Source of the DNA: Dichotomocladium elegans
Lineage: Eukaryota > Mucoromycota > Mucoromycetes > Mucorales > Lichtheimiaceae
Direction: 5' to 3'
NCBI GenBank assembly: GCA_025716815.1
Contig: JAIXMN010000015.1
Coordinates: 62,001 to 126,000 of the forward strand
Length of the DNA stretch: 64,000 bases
Below the pieces are notes generated by a model, which made no database searches, was not told the origin of the DNA, and was given only the letters and a program-made list of their open reading frames with translations. Positions 11,260-22,275 of the stretch are shown here, in pieces. The stretch's first letter is position 1, and each line of letters starts with the position of its first letter. The translations under genes were made by a program, and so were the position numbers.

Positions 11260-14200
11260 TTTACAACCGCAACAATACTTTCCTTGCCTCATTCACCTTC
11301 ATACCCTCTCTTTACCCTTGTGTCGTTTTTTCTTTCCTTTATGTGTAAAAAAATGTCTTCCAAGTCTGTTTTTTTTGTTTGCTTGTTTGCTACTGGTTTG
11401 GCATTCTTTCATTCACCTCCCACCCCCAACCCCCAAATTCACGTCGCCTGTCAAGTGTATTCCCTCACTACATTTTACGTATTTACCTATTTTTTTTTTA
11501 CCTCTCTCTAGCTATCTATTATACTTTATCCATATACTTTATCCCTTTGTTCCGGAATATATTTTCGTATACCTCCATCCATACATAACTCTTGCCCCCA
11601 ACCGTATAGATTATCCCAATAAATATAGTTATTCCATTTGTCGTCGTACAAACTAGACATCTATCAAGGGGCCGTCTCGTGGTGCTGCTACGTGGTCGGG
11701 GCCTTTGTAGCACTGACTTGTCAGATTGGACCGTGCTCCCCTCGAAAAATCGGGGACCTAATTAATTCAACCTAGGAAACAAAAAAAGGGCTCTCGATCT
11801 CTGTCGTCCAAAGATGCGAAAGGCAAAGGAGAGAGATATGTTATTGACTTGAATGCTGACGATAAAAGACACAGCATTTTATTAGCTCATCTCATGGGCA
11901 AAATGAACTATTCAGAACTATTGTTCGTTTTTTTTTTTTTTGCTTTTGTTGGTCTCAAGCTGTCGTTACCACGTGCGCCAATGTTGCCCAAGACTTTATC
12001 CCCGAGGTAACGCAGCTACAGGCAGTTGTCGGAGCTGCACGCACGCGCTTGGATCTGGAGCTTCCTGTGTGAGAGCGGGGGACAGCGGCGGCAACGATGG
12101 GCGAATGGGAAAGCAGAGCAAGGCACACATAGAATATACCCGGACACAGAGCTTAGGACATAGACAGGTTCAGTCGGACGGAAGGAAAAAAAAGAAACCA
12201 TCCAGACATTCACACCGGATCACGAACCCTTGGTATACCTCGAAGTCAAAAAATTAATAGCAAAGAAATTTTAGCTCAACTTGTTTGCTGGGGCTGGCTT
12301 ATTCTATTGGGACGTTGCACTGACAAATCCATGGATCTGTTGCAATCCCTAAAGGGACAGTCTCATGTTGAATAGAGAAATGAAAGGAACTCGAGTCATA
12401 GTCCGAATTCGCACGGCTTCACTAAGATATCGCGTTTCAAAACTGCACATAATCCTTGCTTAACAGCTGATCTTTTGCGATAAGAAACGACCGACCTCTG
12501 TTTAGAGGGTTGGATTTCTTTGCCTGCGTTTGTTATCGTCGTTGTCGTGGCCTCTAGCTTGCTTGACGCTTCTATTTGCTACTTCAGCCCTTCCCTCTCA
12601 GAATGACACATACATGCGGAAGCTATAACACCCAAGAGCTCTTCCGCGTTGGAACTGACACGGACAGCGAGTTCAACGGAAGAGTCGAATCCGGCCAATA
12701 AAGTCACAAGAGTAACATGGGCCCATTATGGTTGGATTAAATCGGCTGCTGTTGGACGAAAGAAAGGGGGAGATTCTTTAGGTTGACGTACAAGCTGCTT
12801 TGCAGATGCCGTGCGTTCGGGATCAGAGGGGTCTGCTGACGTGCCTCCCCAATTCGAGAGGCATCTCGGCCCACATACGTGCATGGGAGATTTACGTACA
12901 CTGATAGTCCGGAGTCCATGACTTTTAGATTTGGTCATGGCCCTGTATCCAAAAGCCTTTTGCATTTCAAATCTATTCCATGTTAATCTTGGAATTTAAA
13001 TTACCCATAAATTTGGTCATACAGTGTGGCTATGAGAGACAACACTGTACAAATATTCCCGGTGGGGAGGAATGGCCATAATTCGTATGGGCGAGGGGCG
13101 CTCCGTCCATCAGACGCCTGATGCAATTGGATCGTCTTTCCGGTTTGGCGATCTAGAACGGGTTTTCTCTCAAAGGCGAGCTCTTGTCGCTTTTGCAAAT
13201 CACTTGATTTCCCTTTCTCCATCATGGAATTATCGGAGTCCCCAAGGCCGGTATGAGAAAAAAAAAAAGAATTTTAACGCGTTATGCCAATGCTTTTTTG
13301 AATGGAGAGATCTCATGTTCCCGCAGTCAAGTGGGAATATTGAACGAGACTATCATATAACTTCCTTACACCGTCCCCCCCCAAAAAAAGATTCTTCCTT
13401 TTGATAAGGTCAGGGACCATGGATAAGAGAAAGAGGATTTTCTATGTTGTGCTTACCGAGATTTTGATGCAGGATGCGAACGCAAAGATAAAGAGCCCCA
13501 AATTCAGTCATACGGCTCTGCGCCCTCACCAGTGTATACCGTGCCACAGGGGGGAGGGGGGAGTTTTCTTTTTTGTCTTCCAAAAGGTACAATACAGTAT
13601 TTCGTAGAGCATCGCCCCTTATTACCTTAAGTATCTCTTTGCCCGGATCGAAACTTTCTTTTGTTGATATTGTTTTCTGTGACGCAACTGCCCGGATGAG
13701 AATAGGAAAGCCGGAGGGAGGAAGGGGAACAAACTACGCAGGAGATCCCATGTGAAACATGGGCCATGGAGTGAAAGAAAAGCCCCACTCCCACTTTTCT
13801 CTTGTATCAAAGCCGAAAACAAGTAGCAAGTGGAGGACAACACGCGCTTTCTTTGGAACTTTTGGGCAACTTCATAATGCATTGTGTCCATTCGGTGGAC
13901 CTATATCGGGAGACGTGGATGGACGTACCTATGTGCGTGCGTAAGTCACTCGGCTTTACCTGATATGTCTTCATCGATGCGCAAACATCTCTTTCTCGCT
14001 TCCCACCCCTTATGTGCTTGCGATCTACATAGCAGGCGGAAGGTATGTTGGAGTAATAATAATAATAATTCAGCGTAATATAAGGTTCAGTTCAATGCAC
14101 TCAACAACAAACAGACCAAGTTAAACATCAGCCCACGCGGATGTCGTCCCGACAACGCCGAAATGAGGGGTAGTGACCTCTATTCGCCTACGTCTGGTTG

Positions 14201-14812
14201 CGGTCGACTCGGAAACGCTTTATCCGGGCTTCCCGTTAATTTCTGACGGATTTGAAAGCCGTTTTTCCTTTCTTTTATGATTATTATTTTTTTGGGGGGA
14301 GGGCGGTGGAGGAAGAAGATTGAGCGAGAGCGGAGGGCGAAGAGGGGAAACTTAGCGGACGCTTTCATTACACCCGTTTTTTGTCCAGCAAACTTCGGTT
14401 CTCCTTTCATTCATATACACCAATACATCGAGAGGATAGATGTAGATAGCATACACATATCCAATTGAAACACCATTATCGGTAGCTATAATGAATTTTG
14501 GTCTCGAATCACTGATTTCTTTTGGGTATCATCTAAAAAAAAATAGTCATAGACCTGTGGGATATACAGATTTATACGCGGTTATGGGTATTGGAAACTA
14601 AGACCAAATTGAATGTGTCAAAACGAACCTTTAGGCCTAGATAACTGTTGGCCGGCGTTTTGAGGAGGAGGAGGAGGAGGTATCCGCCCTCTTTTTTTTT
14701 TTTCGCTCAAAGCGGGGTGAAAGCCCGGTACAACAGTCACCCGCAAGGCATAACCCCCACTTTGGGCTCCATAGCGTAGCTGGCTCTCCCCCCACCTTAC
14801 AGAAGCAACGCA
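11260..14812. other. Gene-poor stretch of 3.5 kb
   Basis: The first 400 bp are T-rich 3' sequence with CT/TA runs. The rest is A/T-run-rich sequence with scattered short ORFs on both strands (for example 12726..12965 - and 13072..13404 +). None has a recognisable motif or splice partner. No tRNA, rRNA or transposon signature was seen. It probably includes the RTT106 promoter near 14700-14812. Confidence 0.4.
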
Positions 14813-16342
14813 ATGTCCCTCTCATTTCACACGAGCATTGACGATCCGAACTTGCTGACAGCTGTTGAGCAGTTAATAGTAGCACATCCAGAGAGCAAAC
14901 CTGTTATTCAGCGATTAATAGCCTACTTCGATGCGAGGGCAGGAATCCCCAGCGACGAAGAACGCGAACACAAGAAGCGCAAAACCGACATGACATGGAA
15001 CGTCAACATGGATGCTTCTGAAGCAGCAGCTATATTGGACGTGTCTGTTCAACTCCCAGCGCGGAAAAGATACAATCTGGTTCTGACGATGACGCACTTG
15101 TTTCTGATCAACCCGAAAACAAACGATTACGAATATAGCTACGGACTGCACGATTTTGAACTTGGAGCTTGTGTGCCTATTCCAGGGGCAGCAAAGGGCG
15201 ACGCATATGCCCTGTTCTTGAAGACGCCAGATAAGGACCCTGTTGTATTCAACATCCAGCAGAAGGGCCCGCTCCTGATCCGACAAGACGGGGTTGAAAG
15301 CACGATCGAGGCTGACAAGCGCGACAGCGTCGTAAATCTGCTGACATCCAAACTCGGGATCCGCATCACCGTGCCTGATAAGCAGATATACCGGTCCTCG
15401 CTCGTTTCGTCCAGTACGGGCAAACCATCAGAAGAGGACAAGTTCCATGCAAATGCGTACCTCAAAGCAAAAGAAGGCAGCCTGTATTTCTTGCCACGAG
15501 GCATTCTATACGGCTTCAAGAAGCCTACCGTTTTCTTCCCCTTCTCCTGTATTGCATCCACCCATTATTGCGGTATCATGCAACACACATTCAATATTGC
15601 ACTGGTCTTACACAAGGGTCAACGGCCGCTTGGCTCAACATTTGCATCATCACCGTCATCCAGCAAGGATGACGAAGAAATAACAGTCGAGTTTTCAATG
15701 ATCGAACAGAGTGAATATAGCGGCATTGACGCGTACATTAAAACGACCGGCATCAATGATAAGAGTATGAGTGAGGAGCTGCGAGCACCAGAAGTTAAGA
15801 CGAAGAATGCAGAATCAAGCACGCAATTTACAACACAAGAACTCAATGACGATGATGAAGAGGAGAATGATGACGATTTCCATCCAAGTGATGATGATGA
15901 GGATCCCTTAGAGTATGACTCAGAAGCGGAAAGTTCGGACAATATGGAGGCCGTGGATGATGACGATGACGGCGGCGACGACGATGAAAATCACAAAGAA
16001 CGCCTCGGTGATGATGATGATGAGGAGGATCTGGAACATACCTCCGAGAATGAGCTAATCGAGGGAGCAAGCGAGCAAGACGTACTTGTGAGCGAAGACG
16101 AGGAGGAGCAGGATATCACGCGCACAGACAATGAAACTGAAGATGATCAGGAACTCGGAGAGGAAGAACTCGAAGACGAGGAAGAACTTGTAGACTTTGA
16201 GGAGGACGAGGAGGAGGACGAAGAGGAGGACGATGATCGTAGCGAGAGCCTAGGCAGCAGTAGCGATCAGGACATTGATGAAGACATGCACGATGCGTCA
16301 ATAGGAGATGACGCCAAGGACGAGCTCGATGATAGTGATTAA
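14813..16342 (+). CDS. RTT106: Rtt106-type histone H3-H4 chaperone
   Basis: An intronless frame of 509 aa. The N-terminal 60 residues are helical, matching the family's dimerisation region. Two consecutive PH-like folds follow at about 70-185 and 195-320, with family stretches such as LVLTMTHLFLINP, YSYGLHDFEL, GSLYFLPRGILYGFKKP and FPFSCIASTHYCGIMQHTFNIALVL. Together these are the Rttp106-like (Pob3-middle-type) double PH module. Residues from about 340 to the end are a very long acidic tail of Asp/Glu runs, typical of histone chaperones but longer than in budding yeast Rtt106. Family members deposit new H3-H4 during replication and heterochromatin silencing. The start is the first ATG after a stop-containing leader. 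Confidence in the family is high. Confidence 0.88.
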   Translation: MSLSFHTSIDDPNLLTAVEQLIVAHPESKPVIQRLIAYFDARAGIPSDEEREHKKRKTDMTWNVNMDASEAAAILDVSVQLPARKRYNLVLTMTHLFLINPKTNDYEYSYGLHDFELGACVPIPGAAKGDAYALFLKTPDKDPVVFNIQQKGPLLIRQDGVESTIEADKRDSVVNLLTSKLGIRITVPDKQIYRSSLVSSSTGKPSEEDKFHANAYLKAKEGSLYFLPRGILYGFKKPTVFFPFSCIASTHYCGIMQHTFNIALVLHKGQRPLGSTFASSPSSSKDDEEITVEFSMIEQSEYSGIDAYIKTTGINDKSMSEELRAPEVKTKNAESSTQFTTQELNDDDEEENDDDFHPSDDDEDPLEYDSEAESSDNMEAVDDDDDGGDDDENHKERLGDDDDEEDLEHTSENELIEGASEQDVLVSEDEEEQDITRTDNETEDDQELGEEELEDEEELVDFEEDEEEDEEEDDDRSESLGSSSDQDIDEDMHDASIGDDAKDELDDSD

Positions 16343-18074
16343 TTCCCTGCGCCTTATGTATACATACAAGTCATCACTTTTTATTAAAGATTAAGAATGT
16401 TGTGTAATGTCTACGAATCGAATATTAGAACTGGATTGGCTATTTGTGTGTGGCAGAAATGTTGGTTTCGACCGCTGGATAGTATTGTAACTCATTACCA
16501 TAATGATGAGGGGATAGTGCTCAGCAAGAATAGAGAAGCCATCACAGCTAATGTGCATTTTGTTGAATAGAGAGGTCTCAAGATCGACAAGGGTAACTCC
16601 GCCATCCTGAGGATGTCCTACGGGGCGAGAACGAAGTATCAGAGACAGATTGCTTTTCATACGGGTTTAGGCACCCTCAGATGCGGGTAAATTTTGCCTT
16701 AGAGTACGTACTTGCGCTGGACCTGAGAGGTGCGAGTGAGAAGCCCTTGATCCACCACTGATGGCGTTGTTGGCATAGGCGAGGAGTTACAAGGTAGGAT
16801 CGAGAGGTGACAGCCAGCAAGTGAGGAGGATTCCGCAGAAGGAGTCCCTGATCCTGAAGGATGCAATAAAGAGTGCACATCTCTAATCCGTTGTAGATGA
16901 TGTAGGGCGGCTTCAAACACGGTGGATCAGGCTACGTATCTACTAGGTTTTATTAGAAAATGCGGGGAAGGAAAGCTTCATGTTCTGAAGTTGCGGGCTT
17001 GAGAGAATGCTTTTAAAACAATGGCAATAGTATTAACCAGAATTGCATCTGACAGAAACAGAACAAGAATTATACGACGTATTGAGGTGGGTACCAGGCA
17101 CTTCCTGCATAGTACACAGCATGTACGAAGCCATACAACAACGTGGAGTATGACAGCACACGTATAATATCATATTTCCAGGTAATGATGATACTCATGA
17201 TATACCGTAGTTCAAAATAAAGTACAAGAACACGGTGCAGATTGCATATCCTCGTAAGTGAGCAGTATTAAGAAATGAGCATGATAATTCGTATTCATGC
17301 GTCCAGAATTCGCAATATCCTTCTGGATATGCTGCACCTTGGCATTATTATATATGATGGCTTCATACAACTTTATGCAATAATTGTTTACTGTGAACAT
17401 GAGAAAATACGATGATCAAAAAGGGGATTATTCGAGATTGCACAGAGGCCTGAATGCCCTAGCTTTCATCGAGGTCAATAGAGAGACCCTTATCCCTGTG
17501 AGAAAACCATAAACGCAAGCCGACGCAGCGACAGAAGCGCGAGGACAGTCGGATTCTGCACGGCTCTGTTTCCAGGAAGGGAAACCAAATGAATAGTGAA
17601 TCTTTTCCGCTTACCACTATAGAGATAAATTCACTTTGAACTTCTTGATATTTCCAAGACAGCGTCTGACATCGAACGAGCGGACAGGGAGCGGTGGTGA
17701 CACAGACAAAAAAGGCAGCCATTACCCCTTCGGGGTCTTTTAGGCCTTCAGAAAATGGGAGTCCATGTATCTGTCTAACCCTCATTCTCGCCTCGGCTTG
17801 CTAGGTACTAGAGGAAAAAGACCATCAGAGAAAGAACACGCTGATACATATGTACATACATACGTACATACATACATACATAAATTATTTGCAAAAGCGA
17901 TGTTCTGTCATTTGCTAATGTATCGCTTTGTGTGCACTGACCGATAAGCTATTTCTGGAAGTTTATGCCATTTTTGGCATGATATCCTCTTTTTTTTTTT
18001 CCTCCCCCTTCAGATGGGAGATGTGCAACTTTTTTTCTCCTTTCTTCCACACACAACAAAAAGAGATATACACA
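16343..18074. other. Intergenic region with a possible minus-strand multi-exon gene or remnant
   Basis: The minus strand has several protein-like pieces flanked by splice-like sites. A 3' exon 16495..16617 (begins DILRMAEL, ends in a hydrophobic stretch and stop) can be joined to an open region up to about 16910 (contains LHHLQRIRDVHSLLH) through GTACTC and CCCCGTAG. Hydrophobic pieces occur at about 17100-17250, and a possible start (MSDAVLEISRSS) lies near 17670. I could not assemble one continuous protein and recognise no family. An (ACAT)n run at about 17845-17882 and the P450 leader occupy the right end. Confidence 0.25.
17845..17882. repeat. (ACAT)n imperfect microsatellite
   Basis: Interrupted ACAT tetranucleotides upstream of the P450 gene. 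Confidence 0.7.
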
Positions 18075-19711
18075 ATGGTAGACGTCACATCTCTCATGGG
18101 GACCATTGTCTTCACCGCCATCACCTGGATGCTATCGCACATCATCAGCGGCGTGATGTGGAGGAACAAATATCAAGACGGCAGGCACAAACCTGCATGG
18201 CCCCAAAGTCCCAAAGGGCTTCCACTGATCTGGAACGGATACGAGATGTTCAAAGCTGATTTCTATCGAGCATTCACGCGTTGGGGAAAGGAGCTCGGAG
18301 ATGCGCCCATCTTTTCGGTGAAGCTTATGCAGAAGCGAGTGATCGTCTTGAACCATGCCGGCGTGGTTAGAGCGGCGCTGCTGGATCAAGAGCAAAAGAA
18401 TTCGTCGCGTGCCCAACCTTCATTGGTAGATGGCGTGGAATTCGTCTTTGGAGATCAAGGTAGGATGGTAAAAGAAGAGATAGAAGAGGAACGAGGCGGA
18501 GAAGACGAGCGATGTTTTCTCTTTGGCTGATCACCTCCATCGATCGATCGATCGCTCACTCACTCACAGGCAAGACGGTGTTCACCGCCGCATTCTCACT
18601 CTACTGGGGCCGTCTCCGCAGAGCCATTGTCAAGGTCATTGGCAAAATGTCGGTAAACCAGTTCGATGGGGTTTTTAAGCGCCAAGCTGCTCTGTTTTCC
18701 AAGGATCTCAAGGGATCCGTCGACGCAGATGATCTGCGCAAAAAGGTCGACCTGCTGGCCATGGAAGCAACGCTGACAATGGTCTTTGGAAAGCAGGAAT
18801 TCGCTCCGGCGGGGCTCAGGACCTTGATCGATGTCTGTCACGCATCCCAGGCTCTTCAGGAGAGCCGATGGTACCACCGATACGGGTCCTTTGTGGGCAT
18901 CGCGCGGTCGCTCGGAGTGATCCTGGGCGGGAATAGCTCGACCGTGGCCCTCCGCGACAAGGCGCTCGTGGTTCTTCTGGAGCTGAAGCAGCAGCAGGAG
19001 CAGCAGAACATGAGCATTGCCAAGAGTTTGCAAAAGATTGACCCATCCAAGAACGACCCTGAACCCGTCCAGCTCACGCCGGATGAGATCATCATCAATC
19101 TTCTTCATCTCGTCATGCACGGCTATCAATACCTTTCGTCTGCCCTCTTCACTGTCATCCAAAGATTGGCCACGCTGCCCGAATATCAAGAGCGCCTGTT
19201 CCAGTCCAGCGATGATGATAATGGCGAAAACGGTCGTCGTGCACTTGCGAACGCGATTGTGGCCGAATCGCTCAGATTCAACCCTCCGGCGCGCATCTAC
19301 ACGCACACGTCGCGCCAGGAGCAGGAACTCGAATGGAACGGCACACTCTACCGCATCGACGACGGAACGGATCTCGTCATCAATCTCGACAAGATCCATT
19401 TCGACGAGCAATTCTATGCGAAGCCCGGAAACTTCAACCCCGATCGCTTCTTCAGTGCAAAAAGAAGCTCGATTCTCGACCTGAAAGGAAAAGCAAATGA
19501 CCACTTGGCTTTCGGAGTCGGTCGGCGGGTCTGTTTGGGCAGCCACGCAAGTCAGCAGATGCTGGCGACGACCATCCTCGCCCTCATCCGTCAGTACAAG
19601 CTGAAAGGCGGCAGTGTCGACCAATCTGTGGATCATCCCTCGTCTGTGTGGGCCTGGACGGGACGTACCGACATCAAGGGCGCACCAGTCGAGTTTGTCC
19701 CAAGAGTATAA
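18075..19711 (+). CDS. Cytochrome P450 monooxygenase with an atypical I-helix
   Basis: Exons 18075..18459 and 18570..19711, 508 aa. An N-terminal TM anchor (about residues 5-27) is followed by a KGLPLIWNGYEMF hinge region. The ExxR motif is ESLR (E361, R364), the PERF-like motif is NPDRFF, and the heme loop FGVGRRVCLG carries the thiolate Cys at 450. The I-helix, where most P450s have A/G-G-x-D/E-T-T/S, reads LVMHGYQYLSSAL, so the acid-alcohol pair used for O2 activation is missing. The substrate cannot be inferred, and no biosynthetic cluster surrounds it. The intron ends in tandem CACT units and contains a short GATC repeat. The opposite strand is open for 384 codons, which I treat as a shadow of this GC-rich coding region. 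Confidence 0.9.
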
Positions 19712-19963
19712 CGCGGAAATGCATAGAAGACAGTATACACCCCTCATCACGTAATAATAGCAATAGTCATCATAATAATATCGAAAGGATGAGCCTCAGC
19801 CCTTCCCCTGATCCAATCATAATATGCAGTACCATGTCACTCCTGAAAACACGGATGCTTCCTTTCTACCTGGACCAGTCTAGAACCATCGGCTCAATTG
19901 AATAAAGTAAATAATCAAGTGCTGCATTGTTTCGATGCTAGAAATGATGGATAAGGGGATGCA

Positions 19964-21517
19964 TTAATTCTCTAAAGCCAAGCGTGCCATCTCGTAGACA
20001 CCATGTCGTGATTTGTTGCCTCCAATGAAACTAAGAAGGAAGACGTGGTGAGAACTTCCTCTTTCTTTTCTTTGTTCTGCTCGCCTCTCCTTCTCTCAAC
20101 TTACCCGCCAGCATGAACAAAAATACAGCCGTCCACGGCCGAGATCTGGCTCAATTCCTGATCGCGGAAGCCTCTCCAGCTATCGTGCGATCCATGAGTA
20201 TATATACATATCTTGTCAATGCAGTGACTAGCAGATGTACCTTTCAGGGAGACTCTTTCGGTTTTCAAAACCTTCAGGGCGAACAGGGACGCACTGGATG
20301 CGCCAGTTGCCTTCAGTGGATGACTCGGGGTAGAGGACATAAAGGATGTTCTTATCACCGACCAATCCACGCTCCTGCTCCAGGGCCAGCAAGTGCTCCT
20401 TCCAAGGACATGCACGCTCAAGGGCGATCGCTCGGCCAGAGGGGTGAACCTGCTCACGCTTCTCTAACGCATCTACGACGAGCGAACGGGCCGGCAACCA
20501 CGCCGTGGCCAAACCTTTGATGTAATCGGCCAACTCGTTACCTGCCATATCTGATGCCGACAAGAACCGTTCCTATATTCAAATTAGATTTTAGCATGAT
20601 GTCCTGAAACACAAAACCGGGGAGATGAAGAAGGAGGAAGGACATAGTACATCAACTTCGGGATCTGTCAAGGACTCGTTCCAGTTGGGATTCTTCTTGG
20701 CTACCCGTTGCGGAAGGGCAGTAGGACTTTCCTTGTAGAGCGGTGTCACTGTGTTGGGATAGGCGCTGATACCGTTGTCATTGGCGTCAAGCGCTTCAAT
20801 GAAGTCCTAGTTATGGTTGCGGGGCGGGATAGTGAGAAGAGCTGCAAAAGCGAGATTCGCAAAGAAACTTGCATTGTATGTCTTCTGGAAGATGATATCC
20901 AATTCCTCATCTGACTCCGATCGGCCGAGAACCTTGGCGATCACCTCGCGGCCAAAGTGCCTAACCAAGGCGTCAACCGTCCGCGCAATGGTTGAGACCC
21001 CAACATCCCACACACACATACTTGTAAACCAAACCAGCCGAACTCAATTTGGTTGCATGCTTCTCGTCAAAGGTTTCGGTAAAGCCACGCTAACAAAAAA
21101 AAAAAGAGAGAGGGAGAATTTTCGAATAGTGCATTCGCATCGATGTGTGTAAGGTTAAAAATGTTATGCGGTATATATATATATAGCTTATTTGCCAACC
21201 TGGTGATGATCATATCGGTGCTGGACAGGATCGTAGACGCCGCCGACATCCACAATCACAGAACACTCTGCAAGCTTAGCAGGATCGCGCGTTCTGACAA
21301 GACTGGCACCCTCAAAAGCCTTGGTCTGCTTGAGCATCCATACAGCCAACGCCTCGTCGCTGATAGTCCGGTCAATCGAGTTACGCGCAAGTTACGTATA
21401 AGAAAAGGGAGATCCTACCAGTGAAAATGACCGCTGTGTGTACCGATAACCTGAAATTCACCACGTCAATTGACAGGAATGATCTTAACCTTTCTCGATC
21501 CGTGCTACCTTTGACAT
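19964..21517 (-). CDS. MYG1: MYG1 family (UPF0160) DHH-type exonuclease
   Basis: Nine exons: 21509..21517, 21419..21450, 21200..21359, 21022..21089, 20873..20960, 20651..20806, 20241..20572, 20105..20179 and 19964..20030, 328 aa. Human MYG1 is a 3'-5' RNA exonuclease of mitochondria and nucleolus. Family motifs run in order: IGTHSGHFHCDEALA, VRTRDP, DVGGVYDP and RYDHHQ (DHH-type metal ligands), RGFTET, KLSSAGLVYKHFG, DANDNGI, WLPARSLV, CPWKEHL, WRIQCVPVRPEGF, LPESWRGFRDQEL, GCIFVHAGGFIGG. The first coding exon is only nine bases (MSK). The intron at 20807..20872 starts with GCAAGT, and only that GC site keeps the frame between KTYN and DFIEALDAN. No N-terminal mitochondrial presequence is visible. 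It is convergent with the P450 gene. Confidence 0.93.
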
Positions 21518-21763
21518 GATTTGGCTGAAGCGTCTGGTGATTAAAGGAAACAGTTTTAAAAAAAGGGGAGCAGAGTGGAGTGTAGAAACATTTTGTCAAG
21601 CCACTTTAATGCAGTTAAAAAAATAATAATAATAGGAATCTTGGTTACACTACGCTCCGTAATACTCGGGACATCAAGGAGACGGAAGAGGGGCGGGTGG
21701 GAGAAGAAGAGAATAAAAAGTTATATCTGTACGGTGTGCGGGAGGCAGGTGATGAGAAATGTT

Positions 21764-22039
21764 CTAGTTGGGAAAGAGCACAGGAGAGAAACCACAGTAG
21801 CAAACGCCTTCAACGCAAGTGGGAACCAAAGGCTTGGGAATACCCGTAGCGCCGCATTTGTTTTCACAGTCAGGATCGACATTGCTGCAGCTGAACCGAT
21901 TCGCATCATCGCAGTTCTCACGTTTCACAAGAAGACGGTCTGGGACCCAGGGCGTGCGCTTGCTGACAAAGGCAGGGTCAACCGCAACAACCGTTGCAGA
22001 AAGTAGAGCCAATGCCGAGATTGATTTGAAAAGCATCAT
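21764..22039 (-). CDS. Small secreted cysteine-rich prepropeptide with CS-alpha-beta (defensin-like) spacing
   Basis: A single-exon 91-aa protein. Residues 1-20 form a signal peptide (MMLFKSISALALLSA...). A short pro-region contains two Lys-Arg sites (27-28 and 39-40) suitable for Kex2-type cleavage. The predicted mature part, residues 41-91, has Cys at 43, 51, 58, 62, 75, 80 and 82. The last six fit C-x6-C-x3-C-x12-C-x4-C-x1-C, the hallmark C-x3-C plus C-x-C arrangement of CS-alpha-beta defensins. The seventh Cys (43) is extra. A strong TATA box lies about 90 bp upstream. Fungal defensin-like peptides of this fold can be antimicrobial, but activity cannot be read from sequence. Another small cysteine-rich secreted peptide remains the alternative. 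The neighbouring arrestin gene is on the same strand. Confidence 0.75.
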   Translation of the reverse strand: MMLFKSISALALLSATVVAVDPAFVSKRTPWVPDRLLVKRENCDDANRFSCSNVDPDCENKCGATGIPKPLVPTCVEGVCYCGFSPVLFPN

Positions 22040-22124
22040 AGTTGGGTCACAAAACTGATCTTGTGGATAGCGAGGAGTGCAAGGGAAAAAAAAAAAGAGA
22101 GGTGACGAGGACGATCGAGATGGC

Positions 22125-22134
22125 CCTTTTTATA
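22125..22134 (-). promoter_or_regulatory. TATA box of the defensin-like gene
   Basis: Read on the minus strand this is TATAAAAAGGGC, about 90 bp before the ATG. The same 12-mer precedes the GPI-anchored protein gene near 60635. Confidence 0.6.
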
Positions 22135-22275
22135 GAAACGTGTATAAAGGAGAATTCAAGGAGGTTCATAATATAATCGATGCCAAGGTGATAACTAATG
22201 CTTGGTACACGAATCACTTCTGTGAGGAGAGAGACTAAGGGACAATAGAAAACAGGGGATGAGAAATAGGAGACG

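Noticed and set aside
13001..13607. Several short ORFs on both strands in the gene-poor block
   Set aside because: No family motif, no consistent splice structure and no bias toward one strand.
15843..16301. His/Arg/Pro-rich minus-strand ORFs
   Set aside because: They are the antisense of the GA-rich acidic tail of RTT106.
18596..19750. 384-codon open frame on the minus strand across the P450 gene
   Set aside because: It is antisense to a motif-complete P450 exon, has no domain, and follows from the GC-rich codon usage of that gene.
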